From: Rhabdornis inornatus
Lineage: Eukaryota; Chordata; Aves; Passeriformes; Rhabdornithidae
NCBI GenBank assembly: GCA_013397075.1
Contig: VWZS01009726.1
Location: 1,341,841 to 1,405,840 of the forward strand
Length of the DNA: 64,000 nucleotides
Reading direction: 5' to 3'
Part shown: piece after piece, positions 25,407 through 38,600 of the stretch
Layout: every line of letters begins with the position of its first letter
Position numbering within the stretch: the stretch's first letter is position 1
Notes under the pieces: model-generated
Database searches by the model: none
Seen by the model: the letters and a program-made list of their open reading frames with translations, nothing else
What the model was told of the DNA's origin: nothing
Made by a program: the position numbers and the translations under genes

Positions 25407-28400
25407 GTAAGGAGTTTTGATTATCTATTGATTAATTTTATATTGTTCTGTAAATCTAGGGGACTGTTACTAACCACAAATATGTATTGGAGCACAACTG
25501 TTGTATTTATGCCTTGCCTTGTGTTTGATAGTGATTTAGAGCTATGCACCTTAACGTCTTCTAAGAGCAATTGTATAGTAAAAAGAAGGAGAATAAAAGC
25601 TACCAGGTATTTTTCTAAAAAATGTTTCATTTCACCTCAAAGTTTTATCTCTAGAATAAGTAATTGGATTTTATTTTGAAACAATTTTATTTTGAATTTT
25701 TATGTCTAGGTTCGTATGTTTGTCTTGGTAAATAGTTGAAGTTGAAAACATATCTGTTGATCTTAATGAAAATCTGTATTATTGTAGTGCATCATTGCAG
25801 TGAGAGTTCTTAACCGTTTTGGGGTAAGGAATAAGGTTGGTTGAATGAGGCATCCTTAACAGCTCCTTCCTGCCGTTCCTCATTGCTGTTGTCCACACAA
25901 CAACTTGTGATGCCCTACAGCTCTAAGCTATTTATGCATTTTGGGAGATTAAAACCTTATGCATCTTTCCAAAAATGTCAATTATTTCAATATTTTTTTA
26001 CATTTATACAAGTACTCAAGTGCACTTCTGCCTGTAAAAGAAAACATCTTCACAGGTGCACTTTTAATAAGAATATATGTCTAACTGAAAAATCACCTGT
26101 TGTTGAGCCATCCTAGCTTAAGCATGTATGATGCTGTAATACAGTTTAGTTGTACAAGAATTTTATGTAACCTTTGAGTTATGGTTTTATGAAGTGCATT
26201 CTTTGCCATTTGGTAGGAATGCTAAAATGGATTTATGCATATCACTTTTTTACAAGTGAGATTGGGAGCATATGTAAGGAATCTCATTCTTAGTGTTTCT
26301 ACTGGGATGGTGTTTTCTCAGTACTGCGTAGTAATATGATAATACGACAACAATGTGAAAAAGTAAAAGAAGGTACTCTAGTGCTAATGGCCACAGACTA
26401 ATTTCAAATCCATATTACACCCAGTGTTTGGGGCTTGTTTTTACTTCTTTCTCATTATATCATTATCACATATATAGTTATCTGTCTGGAAACTTTGGAA
26501 AACCTGGGGTTTTTTTGTTGTTGTTGTTGGGAGGTGTTTAATTTTGTTTTGGCTTTTTTTCTTTCCTTTTTTCTTTTACATTACCTTGACTGGGCCTTCC
26601 ATGTCTTGGCCCTGCCATCCATAACAGAGATAGAGAAGTGAGATCTGTCCATCATAGATTAAGTAATTAGGGGATTTTTTAAAATTGCATTAGAAAATTA
26701 ATTATATCTTTTCTTTTAACCCGGAGACTACCACGTCTGTGATTCAAAGCATGTTTTAAATTAGGGAGGAGAAAACATGTTTTTTTTGAGTCCTTAAAAA
26801 GGGCACTCTGTACTTTAAGTAGAAAATTGAAACTTTGTCTTTATAGTTCATGCTGATATGGTCACATTATGTCAACTTTCTGTACGGGAATGTTAAGGTT
26901 AGTTGTTTGGCTAACTAGTTGTTTGGAAGTATTGTACCTGGCTGTGTTGAGAGTGGCAGTGAGAGGTGAGGGGGCAGTGCACAGTGCTGGGTGCTCCTTC
27001 CAGCACAAAAATTCCCTTGGAATTCATGTTCACTTGCGTCAATGTGAGGCAACCACTAACCATTCAAACAAATTTTGTAGAAGTTGAGGAGTCCCCATCT
27101 GTTGCTCTGGACACTGAAATGTACTCTATATGGAGGTATGGAAGTATCTAACTTTATTCAGCACAACACAAGACTTTTCAGGGCCAGTATTAGTTCACTC
27201 AAGTACATGGAATGCAGCATTTACCACTGCCTGGGAAGTAGTTATGGTTAGTTCCTGCAAGATTATCACTGTCTCTGCTGAAGAAAGTGGAGGAGAAAAG
27301 AGAGTGACAGGGAAGGTTTATGAAACTAATTTTGCATGTGTGTTTATTGCAGTAATTGAAATTGGTGATAGCAACTGTAGGATTAACAAAAATCTTCCAA
27401 CAATTTTATATTGGGGACTTTTTGTGTAACTGTCTAAAATACTTGTACTATTAATGAGCTTCTGCCTAAGGCTATAGATCACTTCCTGTGGCTTTCCAAG
27501 ATACTCATGTGTGCTCATGAGTTCTGACACTTTTTCAGCTGTAAGACGTTAAATTCTGTCACTAAAACAACTTCAGATTCGTTTACATTCTTGTGTTTCT
27601 ATGTCACTATGTCATGTAGTTGTTAGTATATTCTTTATTCCTGTACTGAAGAGACGAAAATAAAGATTCCTTTAAATTCCCCTTTATAACAACATGAGTC
27701 AGAATAGAATAAAATATTTCAGTTGGAAATCATGATCATCTAACCCAGCTGCCTGACAACTTCAGGGCTGACTGAAAGTTCAGTCATGTTGAGGGCATTG
27801 TCCAAATGCTTCCTAAATTAGTTAGTTTTAAGAGCATTGATACATGTGGATCGCCGGCTGGTTCAACACCTGAACTTCCAGCACACGACTGTGTTATCTA
27901 CTAGCTGTGGGAGCCACAGTTGGGATATCAGTTCTGCTTTGCAATTGAAATATTTCAGCACTTTCTCTGATAACATTCCCTCTAAGCTTAGTGGAGGTGG
28001 AATAGAAAGCTTTTGTCTCTGGGTAGAAAGAGACCACTAAATATTTTTGGAGCAGTGAGAATATCTTGCAGCACTCAACCCAGGATGACTGATTGCTATA
28101 CTTGTTCATATAACTGAGGATAAGTTTTCTGTGCTCTTCTGACTTGTGGATTTGCCAAATCTTCTGCATATTGGCACAACAAGTATTGTACACAGCAGCC
28201 TGGGTTGCAGAATATATGTCCTGGTTTAAAACATTTCTCTTTATTTTAACTTAGGAATCTCTAAGGAAGAGATGAAGAAACTACTGTTAATATTTGTAAT
28301 TTAATTAACACAACTTTAGGGAACACTTTTTTATGTCATGATGTAAAATGGACATCATACATGGATTCAATAATTTCTAATTTTTTTAACAGTTGTGGGT

Positions 28401-28539
28401 AGATGATCTTAATGTCAGCAAATTTTAAAATTCATTAAAATTCATAATCTCATTGTATATAATAAATTTTGAAATGAGATACTTCATTGATTGAAAAGGA
28501 AATGGTTGTAAAGTAATGCTGTTATCTTCTTTTTAATAG
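25407..28539 (+). other. NIPBL intron 4
   Basis: A 3.1 kb intron with donor GTAAGG and acceptor ttttaatag. An old CR1-like fragment is recognisable near 27700-27830. T-rich low-complexity tracts lie near 26510-26580. No RNA gene or other exon is seen. Confidence 0.88.
27700..27830 (-). mobile_element. Old CR1-like fragment, antisense
   Basis: A diverged piece with the order gatcatctaacccagctgcc, tgacaacttcagggctgac and agggcattgtccaaatgctt, which resembles an older CR1 subfamily 3' region. The beginning has a degraded version of the usual catagaat start. It is truncated and inactive; the family assignment is less certain than for the other copies. Confidence 0.6.
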
Positions 28540-28639
28540 GGATGATGATGTCACAGTTTAATATTTCTCAGAATTCCATGCGTGGTAGTCCTGCATCTTC
28601 CAATTATCAACAAACCACTATCTCACATAGCCCTTCCAG
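28540..28639 (+). CDS. NIPBL: NIPBL exon 5, residues 121-153
   Basis: This exon encodes GMMMSQFNISQNSMRGSPAS followed by SNYQQTTISHSPS. It starts the long Ser/Gln/Pro-rich, probably disordered region of NIPBL that links the MAU2-binding N-terminus to the charged middle region. Relative to recalled human NIPBL it has conservative changes around FNIS and MRGS. The entry phase is 1 and the exit phase 2 (AG of codon 154) at the donor GTAATC (28640), which is not the strongest consensus. SP dipeptides suggest proline-directed phosphorylation, an inference from composition only. Confidence 0.95.
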
Positions 28640-30228
28640 GTAATCCTTTCTTTTACGTGGGGTGGGAGGAGAGTGAACTATAAGTTCTTCCTATACTGAC
28701 TGCCAGTTCTTGTTTGCAAGTATGTAAGTGGAAGGTGATCAGTGTCATGACAAATTTGGCATTTGTCTGACAGCAGGGTAAGTTTCTTCATACACAAAGA
28801 AACATCTGTCAGTGAACCCTGTATTCTAAGGATTCATTGTGGATTCTTCTCTCTCTTGCTCCATCCTGTAATTCGGGCAAACTTTCTTTCCTGCCTAAGA
28901 AGTCCCTCTGCCTCCTGCTCCCCTCTGGTTGTCTTCTGCTCATTTCAGAGGCTGACTGGTGGCAAGAGCATAGGACAGAATAGGCTGGTGTGTTACAGCT
29001 TGTCCCAGTACAGGTTTAGCAGAATGATGGAAAAGAAGATTTGTAAAAGTATAGAGTATTACTGTAACAGTTAACTCTTGCAGAAAGATAGGCCCTGTAG
29101 TTTGGCTGATCTTCCAGCAGAATCCTCATCAGATTTCTGTTTTTTTTAAGTTTTTGAGTGTTTGCAAATAGCATTTACCTATAATTTAGGTTTTTATTAA
29201 TAAATTAAAGTACTCTGGACTAGAGGAGAGAGTTCTGCGTGTAGTTTCAACCCAGGTACTGGGCTTTAACAGGCCCCGTCTTCAGTTATTAGGTATCATT
29301 ATTAAAATAAACGGATTTCAGGTTTCACTTCCAAGTTACTGTAACTGGCAAAGGAAATGTTTTTTTTCTTCACAAGAACCAATACACTTTTTAACTTTTA
29401 CATCTAAAAGGGATATCCAAAAGGGTTGTTTGAGTTGTGAATATTACAATGAATAGTACAGGTTTTCTTGAAATCTTTGTAGAATCCTGATGTTAAGTAC
29501 TTAGCTGTTTCTTTCTATGGAAGTTTACATTCATGGAGTTCCTGTTTAGAACTGAGGGTTGTGAAAGCTTGGAATATACTTTCTGGTGTATTTATTTGGT
29601 TATTTTAAATTTGAGGAGCTCATATAAGAATGTAAGAAATAACGTGCATGTATTATTGTCACAAGTCAAATGTTATTTTTATGGCTTCCTGTCTGTAGAA
29701 TGAGTCTAAGATAAAGCCAGTGAAAGAGAAAGTTGTATTCAGCTTGGCTCAGGTCTTACCTAACTGCCTATAATATTCCTGTATCTTGACAGTGTAATTC
29801 TGTTAGATGGAGTTATTTGGAACCTTACTGGAAAGTAAAGAAAGAGTAAATGGCACCTTGTTAATCCTAGTGACCAAGCTGATTAAAACTTTTGCTGTCA
29901 CTTTCATTCAAATTTCTGAGATTAACTTTTGGAAATCACAGATTTAATTTTCATATGTATTTGTGTCAGTGTTTCCTTTCCCTAGGTAGAGGTCTTATGA
30001 ATGCTTTTTATTATCTTCTGACTCTTAAGTAACATTTCCAGTTGGGAAAGTATAGCTAACTTAAAATACCGCTTTTGAAGGAAGTTCTCAATTGTGTTGG
30101 GGCTCTTTTTATCTTAAAGAAATTTTCATGTTCTGAAGGTATAACTTCCAAAAGAAATAATGAATTTGTATATATTTGCTATTCCAAATTTTTAAAACTT
30201 TTTTTTTTTCAATTTTGTGTTCTTTTAG
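28640..30228 (+). other. NIPBL intron 5
   Basis: A 1.6 kb intron with donor GTAATC and a strong pyrimidine tract plus acceptor ttcttttag. Nothing else is recognised. The 103-codon + frame at 28763-29074 starts 120 bases downstream of the donor and shows no known similarity. Confidence 0.9.
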
Positions 30229-30380
30229 CCGGTTTGTGCCACCACAAACAAGCTCTGGTAACAGATTTTTGGCACAACAGAACAGTCCAGTGCCTAGTCC
30301 ATATGCTCCTCAAAGCCCTGCAGGATACATGCCATATTCACATCCTCCAAGTTATACAGCTCATCCTCAAATGCAGCAAG
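30229..30380 (+). CDS. NIPBL: NIPBL exon 6, residues 154-204
   Basis: This exon encodes RFVPPQTSSGNRFLAQQNSP, then VPSPYAPQSPAGYMPYSHPP and a Tyr/Thr/His/Gln-rich end. The composition (Pro, Ser, Tyr, Gln) is typical of a low-complexity disordered segment and matches the corresponding part of vertebrate NIPBL. It enters in phase 2, completing Ser154 (AG|C), and leaves in phase 1 (G of Ala205) at a strong donor GTAAGT (30381). The surrounding open frame (30176-30577) is longer than the exon because the introns on both sides happen to be open; the AG and GT borders define the real exon. Confidence 0.95.
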
Positions 30381-31408
30381 GTAAGTCTGTGATGTTTATT
30401 TTATTCTCATATACCTTCATGTCAACTTTACTTTCATGGATTTCTAATTTCTTTTACGGAGTCACATGTTTAATGCACATCTTTAAGGCAGGTATATTTA
30501 AGCTTTGCTTTTTTGGTTGTGAAGAGTGGTGGTATCTGCTTAGTTTTAAAAAAATTAAATTGAAGAAGAAAAGGTAAAGCACATTCAAGTTGCAATGCTC
30601 ACATATTTATGTCAAGTTTGCATTGTTGCTCTGTATGTGTGACAATAAAAAAAAATCTGAACTGCCCTAAAGTTGCATTTGTTAGCTGTGAGCGTCACTT
30701 ACATGTACTAGAGAAAACCTCATTTCTGCCGATGAAAAGTTGTTTTCTTAATTTTAGATGAACTAAAGTTAAATTTAGGGATTCTTTAGCTTTACTGGCC
30801 CTTTTTAGTGTCAGATTAATTCTAAGTTGGCTAGAATTATGTTCAAGATATGCAGTAACTGGCAAAGACAACCTTCAGAACAAATAGATTTTTGTTCTTT
30901 CCTTGTCTAAAAAAAATCCTGAACACATGATCAGTATTAAGGTATCTAGGGCATTTCTTTGTTGATGAGCAGAATTCTATTGGATTCTTTTAAATAATTT
31001 TTTTCTTGAAATTTAACGTTGTGCTTAGAATATATATACAGCTGTTTTATATGTAATGTTATATGTCTCATGAATTCCTTTGAAGTTACTAAGGTAGTGA
31101 ATTCAAGTTATATAGAAGTAAACAAAGTTTTATGTAATCAGTAAGGAAGATACTGACACTAATAAGAATAGATATGGGGAGAAATTTGGGTAATTTGTAC
31201 ATGGAATTAAGATTTTAAATAATTTTGGAAAATCTTAGGTAATGTATTTTTAGTCAAGGTATTTGTGGCAAGTTGGATTCTTGTTAAGATTCCAGAGCTC
31301 TTGCATCCAAAGTTTTAATATCCACGGTTAGGGTGTTTTCCCTGACTCTTTTCAAGTTAATGACTGTGTGACTGCATCAATACAGTTTCGTATTTTTTTA
31401 TATTTCAG
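30381..31408 (+). other. NIPBL intron 6
   Basis: A 1.0 kb AT-rich intron with donor GTAAGT and acceptor tatttcag. I see no further gene, RNA or repeat family in it. Confidence 0.9.
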
Positions 31409-31569
31409 CTTCTGTATCCAGTCCCATTGTCACAGCTGGGATGAGGAATCTCCATGAAAATAAAGTTTCAAGTCAATTGTCTGGAAATTCAGCTAATCAT
31501 CATGCTGATAATTCTAGACATGGCTCAAGTGAAGACTACCTACAGATGGTGCACAGACTCAGTAGTGAT
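31409..31569 (+). CDS. NIPBL: NIPBL exon 7, residues 205-258
   Basis: This exon encodes ASVSSPIVTAGMRNLHENKV, then SSQLSGNSANHHADNSRHGS and SEDYLQMVHRLSSD. The SANHHADN and SSEDYL.MVHRLSSD blocks are diagnostic of NIPBL. It enters in phase 1 and ends exactly on a codon (Asp258, phase 0) at donor GTATGT (31570). The role of this disordered segment in the loader is not defined by anything visible here. The sequence is open with no odd codons; the + frame runs on into the intron by chance. Confidence 0.95.
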
Positions 31570-34411
31570 GTATGTTACCTAAATCAATTTATTATGATAA
31601 AGCAGGTATTTAGTATGATAAAGCAAGTATGTGTTGAACTGCCTTAGAAGTCAGATATTTTATGATGCTGTTGATGGATAAAACCACTGAAGATAGATTT
31701 CAATTTCAGATGTGTAGGCACATTTGAAAATGGACAGACTGAAAACACAGTACATCCTCATTCGCTGGTCTAATTCGAGAAATGCTAGGTGTAAAAAGTA
31801 GTAAATGTAAACTTGCACTTTTATACTTTTGTGCACTTTCTTAATGGTGCATACGTGTTACCTGTGTTTTATTTGTAGTTATAACTTTTAAAGCTGGTTT
31901 TAGAAGCTATGATGCAGAAAACAATTTGAAGAATTTTGATTAAAGTTTTGCATCTCTGAGAGAATAATAATTATAATGTTGCAGCCTCTTCTGCTTTGGA
32001 GAAGATCTTTATGAATGAGTATTTTAAGAATCATAAAACTCAAGAACTTAAATTATTTTTATTCATTTTAGGATTTTATTGCTTTAAAAAAGTTAATACG
32101 TCGTGTATCTCTGAAATACAAAATCAGCAAATACACGCTTAGAGGCTTACTACATATTCACTCAATTTAAGGACAATTTTTTTGTAAACTTGAGAGCATT
32201 CCTAGAATATAATTCATCATTTGGTGATGCTCCAAACTAAGAGAGTGTAAATGCATATTTCTGAAAATTTGTCAGCTGTGGTAGAAATTACATTACTACC
32301 CAAAATGTCATATTCTTAGTTAGTCTGTTTAGTTAATTTAGTAAAAGTTGGTTTTGCCTGTGTCTTTGACAATCGTGGTTCATGATCTTCTCCTGACTTA
32401 ATAAAACATACCTGATAAGAAGTTACTAAGCTTATTTTTCAATATGGGGATCTTTTTGTGTTTTATTCCAAGTCAAAGAAAAGTCAGAAAATTCTTGGGA
32501 AAAAGAATATCAGTTCCATAATTTCCGTTCAGTAGCTAAATGAGTAACACAGTAGGATATCAGTTCAGGTTCACTTAAAATAGCATCATATACTTCTGAT
32601 ACGGAGTTCATTTTATTGTGCTGGTCTGAATATTAAACTCCTTTGCCCGTGAGAATTTCCTCAGAAGTCAACAACTCTTTTGGCAAGCACTCTTGCAAAA
32701 AATAAGTGTAATTAACACCACAGTGTAAGTTTAGGTTTATTGTGCTCTGAATGGAAAGAAAAAAATCTAATGTAGTTGTGTGATAAGTGCTGATAGGGGG
32801 TAAAACTGATGAAATCTGATTTCTTATGGATTTGTGTTCTTTGATTTGTAATCACCTTAAGTCTATAAACTTCAAATTCTTTCCTTTTTCCTTAGCAGTG
32901 TCATCTACCCCTTCACAAGGCATAGCCTTGAGGCAAGAAATGGCCCAGTCTATGGCTACACATGTAGAATTTGACTGTTTGGCCATTGTCAGAGGGGCTG
33001 TGTGATTGTCCATCTGTGCAGGCTGCTATCTCCTTGAAATACCAGTTAAACTTTCTATCTTACTGCTGAATGCTGATTTCTTTCATGTAGACGTGTAAAA
33101 ACATAATTACAATTAAACCTTCTAACGTTCTATTAATTTAGTATGTATTGGTCAAAAGGTTAAGCAGTATTCATCAGACAGATAATTCGGCTTTTTTTTA
33201 AAAAAGGAAATAAAAGGCTATGTGAAAAAATTTCCTGTATCCGGATACCACAACAAGGGTCACATTAGAATGTTAAGTACTGAAACATCCAATTTAATTA
33301 GGAAACATGAAATAACTATATAACTTGTTTGGAGACTTCATTCATTTGTATGGCTGTACCTTTTGGAAGAATGCCATTTGGAATTTGTTTGTAATTATAG
33401 AAATGTTCTCTTCATAGATACAGAATTTGCTAGCTTTTCCTTTCCCCAGACATTCTCATGGATGCTATATAAAAAGCAGTAGTTGAAGTGGGAAATACCA
33501 TTCTATTAGTTGAAGCTTAGTTAGGGCATTGTGTGACTGAGTAGGTGTGACCAGCAGAGGGCTTCACAAAAGCATTGGAAAAACCCATGTAAAACTCTGA
33601 ATGGAGATTGGAATAGTGCATTTCATATTTTATGTAATGGTAGTGTGGGGATAAAAATACACATTTACATTGCTAAAAATAGATCATGGACATAATTACA
33701 TTGCAATTAGTATTATATTATGGAAAAGTTTGTCAGAAATTATTAATTGCTTTAGAGCAGTTTGGGGAAGTGCTTCGTATTGCCATTGAGTTGTTTCCTG
33801 TTTAACTCTTACAAGCTAAAATCACTCTAGCTGTGTTTTACATGAGACTAACCCGACTGCTGTAATGGGACTGCTGGATATTCTATTCAGTCCTGGCATT
33901 TGTATGAGGATATAGATACAAAGTATTACTTTGTTGAAATGTAAGAGCAATATAGCATTTTAGATAATCTTTTTAGGGTAGATAATGTAAAACAGTGGAG
34001 TTTTAAAATTCTACATCTTATACTTTATTTCTTTCAAATGGTGGTGTCATTTGTGCATAAAGGTCATGCATCTGCTCTTCAGCTCTTTACTATGAGTATT
34101 TGCAACAAAAGCTTTTAAATTAAATCTTAGAATAAATCCAAAAGTGTTTGTCTAGCTAGAAAACATACAAAGAGATTTATTTTTGTGTGCCTGTTCTGGT
34201 TAAAGATTCTTCTTAGGTCTTATTGGAGCATTGCTTTTATTATAGTCTAATAGCAGTCTAAATTTCAACTATCTTAATGTGACTCTTTTTCTAGTATTTC
34301 TTGTATGCTTTTTTGCCCAATCCATTTTATCAATTTATGTACTAATTTCAGTTTTTATTTTACCAGATATTTATGTTCATATGTTAACTTTTTTTATCAT
34401 TCTTACTTTAG
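31570..34411 (+). other. NIPBL intron 7
   Basis: A 2.8 kb AT-rich intron with donor GTATGT and acceptor tcttactttag. No CR1 or other mobile element is recognisable, and no RNA gene is seen. An open frame of 70 codons (34279-34491) spans the intron end and exon 8 but is in the wrong frame. Confidence 0.9.
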
Positions 34412-34505
34412 GATGGCGATCCTTCAATAAGGAATGCTGCGTCTTTTTCCTTGAGGTCACCACAGTCAGTCTGCTCTCCAGCTGGAAGTGATGGAGCCCT
34501 TAAAG
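34412..34505 (+). CDS. NIPBL: NIPBL exon 8, residues 259-289
   Basis: This exon encodes DGDPSIRNAASFSLRSPQSV followed by CSPAGSDGALK. It corresponds to the short Ser/Pro-rich segment of NIPBL around RNAASF.LRSPQ.VCSPAGS. Entry phase is 0 and exit phase 1 (G of Gly290). At 94 nt with unequal phases, its skipping would break the reading frame. The donor AAAG|GTAGTC (34506) is weak at positions +4 to +6, the weakest among the fully readable donors in this window, and it opens a 9.5 kb intron. Some inefficient splicing is therefore conceivable, but that is inference. Confidence 0.94.
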
Positions 34506-35384
34506 GTAGTCTAGCAGTCATATATATGTCAATTTATTTTCCCCAGTTTTAAAGAACAGAGAATTTAAAGAGATATTTAGTTTTTCCTCCTGACATCTAT
34601 ATTTAAATAGTACTAGAGACTATGTCATTATGTTTTGGATGCAAAATTATTTTGAGCCCTGATACAGAAAAAATTTCTGATGTTCTGAAAATTAACTAAT
34701 CATCCTTCAAAATAAAGCACAAATTTATGGAGGACAGAAGGATTTAAAATCCTTTCCAATCTGAGAATTAAATTCTTTACAAGAATTCAGTTGCTTTTCG
34801 TAAGAAAAGTTTTAAAGGCAGCATTGCGAGTATTGAACCCTTAACCAGCTCAAAAGTGTTTTAATATGTAACACTTGTCTTAATTACAATCATCAAATTT
34901 TAACAGTATGAAAATAAATGTGCTCGATACACATAACATAAATGAAGCCTGAAAACCTTAGCTGTGGAGAGGTATAGGGTGAACTGCCTGTCAGTTGAGA
35001 GGAAACAGAAAAAAATCTGCTCAAAATAATTCTTTATACTAAAATCCACTTGGTAAGGTTGGGACATATTCTTGTTAATTTTCTTTTTCACTGATTGCAC
35101 ATTTACAGGGCAATAATTGGAAAATGAAAGTGTTTTCTTCTCTATAGACTTGAAACAAAAAATAAGTCTTACTGGGTGATCAGTTTAGGCAGATAAGAGA
35201 ACAGAAACAGAAGATGGTGGAGATTACAGAAAAGGTGAAGACATTATGCAGCTTGGATAGGAGACATGTTTGTCAGGGGTGGACCTCAGGGCAGCCTTTC
35301 CATGCCTGTGAGGGAATCATCAGGAAGATCTGTCAGTCTTTTCATCTTTATGGAAGAAGGATGAAATACAAAGGACTTAAATTT

Positions 35385-35612
35385 AAATAGGAGATTCTAA
35401 CTAGATCTAAGGAAAAACTTCTTCACTATCAGGGCGGGCAAGCAGTGGAAAAAGATCCCCATACAATCTGTGAGTTTTCTGTCCTTAGAGGTTTTCAGGA
35501 TCAGGTTGGAGGAAACCTGACATAATGTGTCCCTGCCCTACACTGCTTTGAGCATGAGGATGAACTAAACATGTCCTGAGGTCCCTTCCTAATTGAATTA
35601 TCCTATGGTTTG
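35385..35612 (+). mobile_element. CR1 LINE 3' end, sense orientation
   Basis: This copy is in the same orientation as NIPBL. It reads ctaaggaaaaacttcttcac, then ggttttcaggatcaggttgg, ctgaggtcccttcctaattg and aattatcctatggttt, the sense form of the CR1 3' end (usually ending attctatggttt). Diverged CR1-like sequence may extend upstream to about 35200. It is severely truncated, as CR1 insertions usually are. Confidence 0.85.
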
Positions 35613-38600
35613 GGTGGCAAGTGAGAAGTATGTGTATAGAATGCCAGGAGCTTCAGTATTTCAGGAGATCTTGTTCTAAAGGACTTCCCCTAAGACTTGT
35701 GTAAATGTGGTTATTGTTCACTCCTTGTCAAGCTTATAGGTTTAACAAGGTTGTGGATCTAAGTTAACCTACTCAGATATGTGATTACCACCGAGTCAGA
35801 AAATATCTGAATTTTTTTTAAGTTGATGCTGTTTCAATTGGCTGTCTCAGAACCCAGTTTTGAAGTGATATCTTTTCAGATTATTTCTGAAAACAAACTT
35901 GATTGCATAGCTCAGATTGTAATGCTTCAGCAGTAGCATTAAAGTGCAAGAAGAGCTTTCTGATTTATTTATCTCTATGTTAACTACTTTTCCCTTTGAT
36001 AAATTGCACGACTGAAATACTGCTCCTAGTGGTGTTACCATTTGGCCTCTTTAAGACATTAATGAACCCCGATTGAGAGAATTACTTCTTGATGCTCCAT
36101 CTAGTATTTTAGAAATGTATGGAAGAGTTGTAAATAATTTCAGTGTCATTAAGAACATAGGATCCCCTACAGGGAATTTTTGGCCTGTGATTTGTAGTGA
36201 AAGTTGCGATAAATACAACAAACATTTATGCTGAGCTTTTTGTTACTCTCTTATTAGTCCCTGAAAGTTTGGTTGGCAGGCCACAAACCTAGATAAAGAA
36301 AAGGAGCAAAATACTTACCATTCGTCTACAAGGACAAAGAATGGCGTAAAATGTAACCAGTTGTAATTAGAGAGAGATTTCCAGAAGGTTCTTATAATGT
36401 CTGATCTTTCTTATATAACACAGAGGTTTGAGGCATTTACTGAGGGTTACAGGAGTTCTGGAGAAATGGAGATCGTGATTGCAGTCTTGAATTACCTGCA
36501 CATTGAATGTAGCTGTCTGTTTGACAGAATCTGAATGAGGGAGAAGTTTTGTTTGCGAAGCAGGCAAATATTTGAGAGATGGCAAGACTTATATTTGTGT
36601 TTTGGGTGGTTATTGACTTATTAAGTGGAGTAAAATTTCACTCTTTGCTTTGTTTCTGCTTCACCAAAGGTGCAACAGTAGCAGAAGTTTAATCCCAAAA
36701 ATTTTTTGGTTTTAGCTATGCAAACATCATAATGCCTCTGTTTCCATGCTGTCATCTGTTGCCGCATCTACTTTACAAAAACTCATTCTGCAAATAGAGT
36801 GTGGAGTATCATGGAGTGTTTTCCTGACCTCATAAAATATCCACTGGATTCCATTACTGAAGATTGATTACTTACCAGAATATTTTATCAATTTGTTCAT
36901 CTTTTCTACTGCTATGGAACCTCACATTTTATTTTAATTCAAAATTTTTTCTCGTGGAAACTTCTAAAGAGTTGGATAAAGAAAAGCCTTCTACAATGTT
37001 ATTAGTCTGTTGCTTTAAGAAGAGGCGTGTTCGTGTAATTTACACTCCTGCTTCCATACTGTTTCCTAAATACTTAGGAAAACGTCTGTAAGGACTAGCA
37101 ACAACTCTTATGAAATTATGTGATTTTGCAGTCTTTTCCACAAATAGGTTGTATTCCCTCCAGAAATTGCTAATGAATATTTGATTATTTTCTGAAAAAT
37201 TTGGGAAGATCGCATCTATTTTCTTGGCTTCACAGAACTTTTCCAGACAGATTGCACTACGCTTGGTCTCTGAATATAGAATAGATAGCAAGAAGAATTA
37301 ATAATCTTCTCAAATCTATAGTGTAGACTTCAGTGCTCTCTCTCTTCAGTGCTACTTGTGAAGAAAAAGTTCTATCTTCCCTTCTCTCCTTCAAAAGAAA
37401 GGCAGAAGAAATTTATTCAAGGGTTTTTTCTTTTGATAGTGCCAAAATAAACATTTGTTCTTGTTTTTTGCTTCAAGACTTAATTTTTATGCAAGGAGGC
37501 TCTGAATACATCCATTCTGAGGTAGAACAGCCAAAGCTGAGTTTTTCATGAGGCATTTCAAACTCTTGGGAGAGTGGTGGGACTCTTCCCTGAAAACTGT
37601 TGGAAGAGGATATGAACCTAGAAACTTCTCAAATGTATGTTCTTTATCTGTCTTATATGCTATCCCTGTAATTTTGAATTTTAAATTATGCTCTTTGAAA
37701 ATAAGGGTCGTTGTTGTTTGCTAATCAAAATAAGTAATGTTTTCTTTATAGCTAATGCAAAATTTGGAAAGCTTTCCAGAGGAAGATTCTAGGATTTTAG
37801 AAAAAGCTGCAGGAAAGGACTTGAGGTCTTGCCATCTTTTTGCACTCATGTTGGCTGAGCTGTAGCAGTACTGCTCTCAGTAACTTCCATATATTTTAAA
37901 ATGTCAGTAACAGAGTTTCCTTGGCTTTGCCATAGGGGTTATTCAAATTCTTAGTGCTAGAAAACTCCTAATGCTTAACCTAAATCACTTTTGTTACAGT
38001 TAGTCATGATGCTTCTTGACTTTTTTCCAATGGGAAAAGAAAAACAGATCTCTTTTTTTTTATATTAGATATTTACATATCAAAGAACTTTATCATGTCT
38101 TGCACTAATCTAATCTACAAACTGAACGGCACAGTTTCTGTTACCTTTAAATAAGTCATCATTTGTGAACGTCCAATTTTCTCTGATGTTTTTAACTGAC
38201 TTTTAATTGATCTACATATATCTTGATGTTCTACTGTCCCAAGACATAGATACATCTCTATTTGAAAATTTAGGATGGATAGTCAGGAAAATACTGGAGG
38301 CTACTTTGTGTGATACTACTGTTGTATATGTGAGTATAGCTGCTCTTTGCTGATAACTTGTGATTATATTGCAAGTTGTTTTAAACTGTCTACTGTCTTT
38401 CTATAGAGCTTGTCTATCTTCCTCTTACAGTTTGCAATTCACAGATAAATAAGAATTTTGTTCTTCTTGTCACTGAATTTATTTTGTTTCAGAAAGTTAC
38501 TGAAAGTAGTCAAGAAAACATTTGATTCTATTTTTAAAAGCAGGGAGTGGCCTCTCAAAGACTTAAAACCAAAAGCAGTAATGATATGTAGATTAATAAA

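Noticed and set aside
28763..29074. 103-codon + strand frame just after exon 5
   Set aside because: It begins beyond the exon 5 donor, has no acceptor in a suitable phase and shows no NIPBL similarity; recalled NIPBL passes directly from exon 5 to exon 6.
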